Notes under the pieces: model-generated
The model's input: only the letters and a program-made list of their open reading frames with translations
What the model was told of the DNA's origin: nothing
Databases searched by the model: none
Program-made: the position numbers and the translations under genes
From: DAOOVD01 sp035369845
GTDB taxonomy: Bacteria; Bacillota; Desulfotomaculia; Desulfotomaculales; Pelotomaculaceae
Length of the DNA stretch: 45,322 nucleotides
Assembly: GCA_035369845.1 (NCBI GenBank)
Contig: DAOOVD010000017.1
Location: 1-45,322 of the forward strand
Direction of reading: 5' to 3'
Part shown: positions 40,876 through 45,322 of the stretch, one piece after another
How the letters are laid out: each line of letters begins with the position of its first letter
Numbering within the stretch: the first letter of the stretch is position 1

Positions 40876-41508
40876 ATGTTTGTCCGCAACCACATGACCA
40901 AATCACCAATTACGATAAACCCGAAGACCGGAATATTTGACGCCCTGGAGATCATGAAAAAGCACAAAATCAGGAGGCTCCCCGTTGTGTCGGAAGGCAA
41001 GGTGATCGGCATGGTGACGGAAAAGGAACTGTTGACAGTCTCTCCGTCCCCTGCAACCTCTCTGAGCATTTACGAGATGAATTACCTTCTGGCCAAAATG
41101 ACCGTCGAAGAGGCAATGGTCAAGGACCCGCTCACCGTGACGCCCGACACCACCATCGAAGAAGCGGCCCTGCTCATGAGAGAGCGTAAAATTGGGAGCC
41201 TGCCTGTTCTCGATGATGGAAAACTGGTCGGCATCATCACGGCCACCGACATCTTTGACGCGCTGGTGAAATTCTTCGGCTACGGAAGGGCGGGCACCAG
41301 GCTGGTCGTCGAAGCCGGGGAGCGGGAAGGCCTGCTCGCCGATGTGATAAAGCTGATAAACGACTTCAATATTCCCATCCTTGACATCATCTATCTTGCC
41401 AAGGACAACCAGAATATTGAAATGATGCTGCGGCTGGGAACGGTGGAATACGCCCCGCTGGTGGAGGCCATGAAAAAAATGGGCCTGAAATTGACTTACG
41501 TCAGCTAA
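40876..41508 (+). CDS. CBS-domain pair with C-terminal ACT domain (AcuB-like)
   Basis: 210 aa. Two CBS motifs (VRNHMTKSPITINPKTGIFDA to GMVTEKELL; VEEAMVKDPLTVTPDTTIEEA to GIITATDIFDALVKFF) sense adenine nucleotides in this family; residues 145-210 resemble an ACT domain (GLLADVIKLINDFNIPIL). The arrangement is that of AcuB, implicated in acetoin or acetyl-CoA synthetase control in Bacillus, but no target gene is adjacent here. SD GAGGGAAAG precedes ATG. Ends with a terminator. Confidence 0.85.
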   Translation: MFVRNHMTKSPITINPKTGIFDALEIMKKHKIRRLPVVSEGKVIGMVTEKELLTVSPSPATSLSIYEMNYLLAKMTVEEAMVKDPLTVTPDTTIEEAALLMRERKIGSLPVLDDGKLVGIITATDIFDALVKFFGYGRAGTRLVVEAGEREGLLADVIKLINDFNIPILDIIYLAKDNQNIEMMLRLGTVEYAPLVEAMKKMGLKLTYVS

Positions 41509-41526
41509 TTTATCCATCGGGTCTGT

Positions 41527-41551
41527 GCCGGTTTTTTTAAACCGGCTTTTT
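41527..41551 (+). terminator. Intrinsic terminator after CBS-ACT gene
   Basis: GCCGGTTT-N4-AAACCGGC followed by TTTTT. Confidence 0.85.
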
Positions 41552-41651
41552 AATTCCGACGTAAAAATTTTGGTTTGTTTTTGATTTCATTGAATTTTTT
41601 TCATACCCGCTGGTCACACTAACGGTAAATATTAAAGGAGGTGGTTTATTT

Positions 41652-41858
41652 ATGCAAATGACCGAAATGGAACTTCTTCACACAGGAGAGCAGTTGAGAA
41701 GCGAAGCCGTAGCCATCGCCAAGTTTGCCGCCAGCGCCCGGCAGACGGCGGACCCAAGGCTGCAGCAGATGTACATGAGAGCGGCTGAACGCCACCGCAA
41801 CCACTACGAGACCATTTTAAGGCAGGTTCAGAACTTTGCCGCCCACAGACAATATTAG
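41652..41858 (+). CDS. Small helical spore-associated protein (CotF-partner type)
   Basis: 68 aa, helical and rich in Gln/Arg/Ala, with LLHTGEQLRSEAVAIAKFA and a histidine-rich C-terminal helix AERHRNHYETILRQV. Such short ORFs commonly precede coat F-like genes in clostridial spore formers. It lies 12 nt before the CotF-like gene and has a strong SD (AAAGGAGGTGG). Presumed spore coat; not demonstrated. Confidence 0.7.
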   Translation: MQMTEMELLHTGEQLRSEAVAIAKFAASARQTADPRLQQMYMRAAERHRNHYETILRQVQNFAAHRQY

Positions 41859-41870
41859 GAGGTGATATTG

Positions 41871-42287
41871 ATGATTGACGAAAAGGACAGACTTACGGAT
41901 TCCCTCATTACACAGAAGCACATCGCCAGCGGCTACAACACCGCAGCCATCGAGTCATCAAACAGCCAGCTGAAAGAAACTTTCATGAACATTCTGAGGG
42001 ACGAACACCAGATTCAATACGAGATTTACCAGGAAATGAACAATCGCGGCTGGTACCAGCCGAAGGCGGCAAACGTAAACGACATAAGCCAGAACGTGAA
42101 CAAGTGGAACCAGGAACTGCAGAGGGTGCAGAGCGCGGCTGCCCGCCAGCCGGGAGCGGCGCACCAGGCCGGTTTCCAGGCCGGCTATCAGAGCGGGTTT
42201 TACGCCGGCGCACCGCAGTACGGTATGCAGACCGGGACGGGGATACCCCCAACCGGACAGGAAACCCATCAATACCGGCATCCATAA
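41871..42287 (+). CDS. CotF-family spore coat protein
   Basis: 138 aa. N-terminal helical coat F domain (LTDSLITQKHIASGYNTAAI, ILRDEHQIQYEIYQEMNNRGWY with the conserved NRGWY end), then a Gln/Ala/Gly-rich tail containing AGFQAGYQSGFYAGAPQYG. Start at ATG 41871, 7 nt after AGGAGGT, is preferred over GTG 41862. It supports an endospore-forming host. Confidence 0.85.
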   Translation: MIDEKDRLTDSLITQKHIASGYNTAAIESSNSQLKETFMNILRDEHQIQYEIYQEMNNRGWYQPKAANVNDISQNVNKWNQELQRVQSAAARQPGAAHQAGFQAGYQSGFYAGAPQYGMQTGTGIPPTGQETHQYRHP

Positions 42288-42310
42288 AGTGACAACAGCG
42301 GAATTACAAC

Positions 42311-42343
42311 AACCCCCTTATAAAATAATGGGGGGTTTTTTAT
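42311..42343 (+). terminator. Intrinsic terminator after coat genes
   Basis: AACCCCC-N12-GGGGGGTT then TTTT. Separates coat genes from the agr-like locus. Confidence 0.8.
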
Positions 42344-42420
42344 GTTTTTTTAAAACTGCCCCATTATATGGTATTAAATAAAAATTTTATTAATTTTCAC
42401 TAAAAATAAAAATTGCCTGG

Positions 42421-42445
42421 AGGAAATTTCAGGATAATGTAGAAT
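42421..42445 (+). promoter_or_regulatory. Candidate sigma-H promoter of the agr-like locus
   Basis: Preceded by GG, AGGAAAT-N11-GTAGAAT matches the sigma-H consensus RnAGGAwWW-N11/12-RnnGAAT in full. The control region of the c-di-GMP riboswitch carries the same elements at the same spacing. Sigma-H commonly drives peptide-signalling and stationary-phase genes. Located about 50 nt before the first membrane gene. Confidence 0.5.
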
Positions 42446-42496
42446 AGTTCACCCATAACGCTGCTTTTCAGCTAAAAAAGCACGGGGGCTCGAAAT

Positions 42497-42970
42497 ATGT
42501 TTGAAAAAGAACTATTTTCTCTAATTTTGCAGGATTTTCCCGAAAGCTTGATTATTACCCTTATCTGTTTCGATCTATTGAACCTCAAGTTTGTATTCAA
42601 AAAAATTATGATAATTTCTTTACTGCAAACACTCACCAACCTGGTGCGACTCCTGCCGATAGCCTTCGGCATGCACACGATCATCCTCACCATTTCGCTG
42701 GCTTTATATATCAGGATAACCACCGGCAAAAAGCTGAGCAGCATCTTCCTGGCCGTTATAACCTGCGTTTTTGTAATTCTCGCGTCCCAGGCCGTTTATT
42801 TCAAGCCCATGCTGAATTACCTGGGCGTCAGCTACCAGGATATGGTGTGGAGTCCTGTTTTAAGGGCCGTTTTCTCCCTCCCGGAATACGCCGCCCTGCT
42901 GCTGATACCGGCCGCCAAAAGAATTTACCTTCATCTGCAAAAACAACAGAAGGCGCCTTCGCAATCGTAA
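42497..42970 (+). CDS. Orphan membrane protein, paralogue A of the agr-like locus
   Basis: 157 aa with about five membrane helices: 14-32, 38-57 (after FVFKK), 62-74 (LPIAFGMHTIILTISLALYI), 86-104, and 132-150 (RAVFSLPEYAALLLIPAAKR). No kinase, HATPase or other soluble domain. It is 60%-like by eye to the next gene, with LQTLTNLVRLLPIAFGMHT nearly identical. The fold resembles the membrane sensor part of some clostridial Agr-type kinases, here without the kinase; that is an inference. SD GGGG lies about 9 nt upstream. Function unknown; likely part of peptide signalling because agrB and agrD follow. Confidence 0.7.
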   Translation: MFEKELFSLILQDFPESLIITLICFDLLNLKFVFKKIMIISLLQTLTNLVRLLPIAFGMHTIILTISLALYIRITTGKKLSSIFLAVITCVFVILASQAVYFKPMLNYLGVSYQDMVWSPVLRAVFSLPEYAALLLIPAAKRIYLHLQKQQKAPSQS

Positions 42971-43059
42971 TGGAGACGCAAAAAGCCCTGTTTTGAAAAA
43001 TTTTTAGTCGAAACTGGAGGAGATTATAGGGAAAACATACTGCCAAAAGTGACAAGTTT

Positions 43060-43068
43060 TGATATAAT
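43060..43068 (+). promoter_or_regulatory. Extended -10 element before paralogue B
   Basis: TGATATAAT is a perfect extended -10 (TGN-TATAAT) about 100 nt upstream of paralogue B; a weak -35 (CTGCCA) lies 18 nt before TATAAT. The second half of the locus may be transcribed separately. Confidence 0.4.
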
Positions 43069-43167
43069 TACTGTCAGTTTTAGGATTGCCCCGGCAATTA
43101 AAAACCCGATTTACCCATACCATGGCCATGACCCGCAAATACGAAAACAGCACTGGGAGGTCGTAAG

Positions 43168-43632
43168 ATGGTGGAAAAAGAACTGCTGAATTTAATTTTT
43201 CAGGATTTTCCGGAGAGCTTGATTTTTGCCGTCGTCTGTTTTATCCTTTTAAACCTCAGGCTTGAATGGAAAAAAGTCTTGCTGGTTGCCCTGCTGCAAA
43301 CCTTCACCAATCTCGTACGCCTCCTGCCCATCGCCTTCGGCATGCACACGGTAATTCTGACTATTTCACTTGTTTTTTACATCAGAATAATGACCAACTC
43401 ACAGTTGAGTAAAATTTTTATCGCAGCTATAACTTGCATGGTTGTACTTATTACATCTCAAATTATTTATTTAAAGCCGATGATGTCACTCTTTAATTTA
43501 GATCTTCAAGGAGTAAATTCAAATCCGTTTTACAGGGCCGTATTCAGCATACCCGAATATATCGCCCTGCTGTTAATCCCGGCTGTCAAAAAGATTTACA
43601 CGCGTAGCAGACAGAAAATTACAACTCTCTAA
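43168..43632 (+). CDS. Orphan membrane protein, paralogue B of the agr-like locus
   Basis: 154 aa, tandem paralogue of the preceding gene. Shared landmarks: QDFPESLIF near the start, then LLQTFTNLVRLLPIAFGMHT, YIRIM and RAVFSIPEYIALLLIPAVKKIY. Differences cluster in the loop around residues 100-125 (LKPMMSLFNLDLQGVNSN), where specificity might lie. Again no enzymatic domain. It ends 29 nt before agrB, so co-transcription with agrBD is likely. SD GGGAGG. Confidence 0.7.
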   Translation: MVEKELLNLIFQDFPESLIFAVVCFILLNLRLEWKKVLLVALLQTFTNLVRLLPIAFGMHTVILTISLVFYIRIMTNSQLSKIFIAAITCMVVLITSQIIYLKPMMSLFNLDLQGVNSNPFYRAVFSIPEYIALLLIPAVKKIYTRSRQKITTL

Positions 43633-43661
43633 ATAGAATCGAATAATTACGGAGGCCGAAA

Positions 43662-44300
43662 ATGCCCGTTTTAAATTTAAGCAAAAAAGCCGCCGTCCAC
43701 ATGCGGAAAAACCTGAATTTCGGCGACGAAGAAGAAGAGATAGTTATTTATAGTTTTGAAATGCTTTTTAACTGCTTTTTCACTATTGCTTTGATCTGTT
43801 TAACCGCCTGGTTATCCGGATGTTTGCCAACAGCTTTAACCGCCACCCTGGTCGTTTTATTACTGAGGTCTTTTTCCGGCGGCGCGCACAGCAGCGCTTC
43901 GATAAACTGCACTTTCATAAGCGCGGTTGCGGCCGTATCAATAGGCAAGATATCAATTATCTGCGGCAGTCAAATGCCCGCCACTGCGAATATAATTTTT
44001 GTCCTGGCAGTGTTATTAATCTCATTAAGAATCATGTGGGTCCTGGCGCCCGTTGACAGCGCGGCCAAGCCGGTCACCTCGGATAGCCACCGCAGGCAGT
44101 TGCGCGCGCTGTCCCTGGCGGCGGTCACGGCAATTTCAGCCCTGCAGTTGGTCATACTGAGTTTCGACTACGGCCTTTTTGCCCGGTATTCACTGGCTGT
44201 TAGCCTGGGGACGGCCTGGCAGACCTTCACCCTGACCCGCGCCGGCCATAAATTTGTTTCCATGTTTGACGATATTATTAATAAACTACCAAGGAGGTGA
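43662..44300 (+). CDS. AgrB-family pheromone-processing membrane peptidase
   Basis: 212 aa. AgrB cuts the AgrD precursor C-terminally and closes the thiolactone. The catalytic His and Cys fall at H76 and C83 (SGGAHSSASINC), matching positions 77 and 84 in the staphylococcal enzyme. Several membrane helices follow. N-terminal lysine-rich MPVLNLSKKAAVHMRKN is typical. Its stop overlaps the SD of agrD, so the two are coupled. Confidence 0.9.
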   Translation: MPVLNLSKKAAVHMRKNLNFGDEEEEIVIYSFEMLFNCFFTIALICLTAWLSGCLPTALTATLVVLLLRSFSGGAHSSASINCTFISAVAAVSIGKISIICGSQMPATANIIFVLAVLLISLRIMWVLAPVDSAAKPVTSDSHRRQLRALSLAAVTAISALQLVILSFDYGLFARYSLAVSLGTAWQTFTLTRAGHKFVSMFDDIINKLPRR

Positions 44301-44306
44301 GAGGAG

Positions 44307-44438
44307 ATGAAACGCATCTACACGTTCATGCTGACGAGCATGTTCAGCGTCCTGTTGCTCGCCGCCGCTTTCAGCGTCAGGCCGGCATGCGCAGGTTGGA
44401 CTTATCAGCCGGAACTGCCGAAATCCCTCAGAAAGTAG
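44307..44438 (+). CDS. AgrD-type cyclic peptide pheromone precursor
   Basis: 43 aa, too short for a routine ORF cutoff. It begins 6 nt after the agrB stop with AAGGAGG upstream. N-terminal amphipathic, hydrophobic leader (MLTSMFSVLLLAAAFSV), then the core ACAGWT and the charged tail YQPELPKSLRK, which matches the AgrD recognition pattern DEPEVPEEL-like after the ring. The predicted ring is C28-A-G-W-T32 as a thiolactone, with a few residues of tail. Sequence supports processing by the adjacent AgrB; the exact mature ends are inferred. Confidence 0.88.
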   Translation: MKRIYTFMLTSMFSVLLLAAAFSVRPACAGWTYQPELPKSLRK

Positions 44439-44477
44439 AAAACCGCAATTTGTAAAAATGCTGTAGACATCCGCACC

Positions 44478-44494
44478 GCCGGCCGCGGGCCGGC
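44478..44494 (+). repeat. G+C-rich hairpin downstream of agrD
   Basis: GCCGGCC-GCG-GGCCGGC, a perfect 7-bp stem, between agrD and the diguanylate cyclase gene. No U-run; it may stabilise the agrBD message. Confidence 0.5.
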
Positions 44495-44522
44495 AGAAAA
44501 AGAAAGCCTGCACTTCAGGACA

Positions 44523-44551
44523 GGGGGTGTGTAAAAGCACCCCTAATTTTT
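44523..44551 (+). terminator. Intrinsic terminator/attenuator between agrD and the GGDEF gene
   Basis: GGGGTG (44524-44529) pairs with CACCCC (44538-44543), then TAATTTTT. The same CCCC can instead pair with GGGG at 44552-44555, which is the SD of the next gene, so two exclusive structures are possible. Confidence 0.6.
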
Positions 44552-44567
44552 GGGGGAAGTGGCTCAC

Positions 44568-45322
44568 GTGAAAGAATGGAAGACCAAAAGAAGCGAAGAA
44601 ATTTCGGAGCACATGCTGATCACCCATATTGTTTATTTTTTAATCTTTTGCATGGCTATTATAAGTATATCCGGAATTAATTTTTATAATATTTTATCTA
44701 CTAATTTTTCAATTACTTATATAATAATGATCTCATGGGTTTTGTTCGCTTCCGGGATCATCCTCTACACCAGCAAGAAACTGGCTTCGGGCCTGAAGCT
44801 GGGCGACCGGCCCACCCCCTGGGACCTCTCCCTGTTTCTGGTCGCTTTTCTCCTTTCCGTAACAATTCTGACAATAACGGGCCGGAGCGGCAGCCCGGTG
44901 AAAATCCTTTTTCTAATCCCGGTAGTGATATCCTCTTCAAGCTACGGCAAAATCCCGGGCATGATTACGGCGGGCGCCGCCGGCGCCGTCCTGCTGTATT
45001 TCGACTTCGCGGCAGGCATCAAATCTTCTCCCAGCGTCACCTTCCAGGCCGATCTCGTCAACAGCGGGGTGATGCTTACCCTGGCCTGGCTGATCGGCGG
45101 CCTGGCCGACATTGAAAAAGCCGTCAGGGAAAATCTGACCAGCCTGGCCAACACCGACGAGCTCACCGGCCTGCCCAACCACCGCCGCTTCCAGGAAGTC
45201 CTGCGCGAGCGGCTCAAACACGCCAAGGAGAATCGGCTCCCCTTCTCGCTGATCATGTTCGATATCGACCACTTCAAATTTTACAACGACAATTTCGGGC
45301 ACCTGAAAGGCGACGAGGTCCT
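44568..45322 (+). CDS. Membrane-anchored diguanylate cyclase (GGDEF), 3' end cut by window
   Basis: At least 251 aa. GTG start at 44568 follows GGGGGAAG by 8 nt. The first ~175 residues hold about five or six membrane helices (HIVYFLIFCMAIISI, ITYIIMISWVLFASGIILY, LSLFLVAFLLSVTILTI, ILFLIPVVISSSSYG, a further pair), with no recognised periplasmic domain. From about residue 190 a GGDEF domain begins: ANTDELTGLPNHRRF, FSLIMFDIDHFKFYND and NFGHLKGDEV. The window stops before the GGDEF signature loop, so catalytic competence is not shown. It would make c-di-GMP at the membrane. It directly follows agrBD; the membrane part could sense the peptide, but that is inferred. Confidence 0.85.
   Translation, partial: MKEWKTKRSEEISEHMLITHIVYFLIFCMAIISISGINFYNILSTNFSITYIIMISWVLFASGIILYTSKKLASGLKLGDRPTPWDLSLFLVAFLLSVTILTITGRSGSPVKILFLIPVVISSSSYGKIPGMITAGAAGAVLLYFDFAAGIKSSPSVTFQADLVNSGVMLTLAWLIGGLADIEKAVRENLTSLANTDELTGLPNHRRFQEVLRERLKHAKENRLPFSLIMFDIDHFKFYNDNFGHLKGDEV

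Overview
The window (45.3 kb, mostly about 50-55% G+C) looks like a chromosomal piece of an endospore-forming, flagellated Bacillota, most likely a clostridial Peptococcaceae of the Pelotomaculum/Desulfotomaculum kind. The evidence is two CotF-like coat proteins, a CsrA/FliW/Hag flagellar block, an AgrB/AgrD peptide locus, a CtsR-type heat-shock operator, Gram-positive Shine-Dalgarno (SD) sequences and an SLH surface protein. The taxon is inferred from gene content; no rRNA or tRNA genes are present.

Layout. (1) 1-2550, minus strand: a partial SLH surface protein, a palindromic repeat element, and a secreted PQQ-type beta-propeller protein preceded by a complete control region (promoter, c-di-GMP-I riboswitch with an enlarged arm, intrinsic terminator). 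(2) 2550-16452: surface-sugar genes: pseB and pseC (divergent), a UDP-sugar epimerase, a UDP-sugar dehydrogenase, a GH57-like hydrolase, an ATP-grasp ligase, an SDR, a polysaccharide pyruvyl transferase, a methyltransferase, a PseF-PseG fusion and a short PseI/NeuB. Together these suggest a nonulosonic (pseudaminic-type) acid; no PseH acetyltransferase is visible. (3) 16507-33064, minus strand: the motility block. In transcription order it is motA, motB, cheW, cheA, cheB, flgM, flgN, a second flaG, flgK, flgL, fliW, csrA, hag, flaG, fliD, an HTH regulator, a Maf glycosyltransferase, fliS and a FliT-like gene. The Maf enzyme next to the Pse genes points to glycosylated flagellin. Good sigma-D-type promoters precede motA, flgM and hag. 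(4) 33297-40023, minus strand: hflX, a DUF362 ferredoxin-type protein, and a clpB-dnaJ-hsp20 heat-shock operon with a consensus promoter overlapped by a CtsR box. (5) 40296-42287, plus strand: a small membrane protein, a CBS-ACT protein and two spore-coat proteins. (6) 42421-45322, plus strand: two paralogous orphan membrane proteins, agrB, a 43-aa AgrD-type pheromone precursor, and a membrane-anchored diguanylate cyclase cut by the window end.

The most interesting candidate system is region 6. It is an Agr-type peptide locus with no AgrC kinase or AgrA regulator in view. Instead it has two stand-alone membrane modules and a GGDEF protein. A c-di-GMP riboswitch controls surface-protein genes at the other end of the window, and both loci start with promoters matching the same sigma-H consensus and spacing. 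A peptide-to-c-di-GMP-to-cell-surface circuit is therefore a testable hypothesis, not a demonstrated one.
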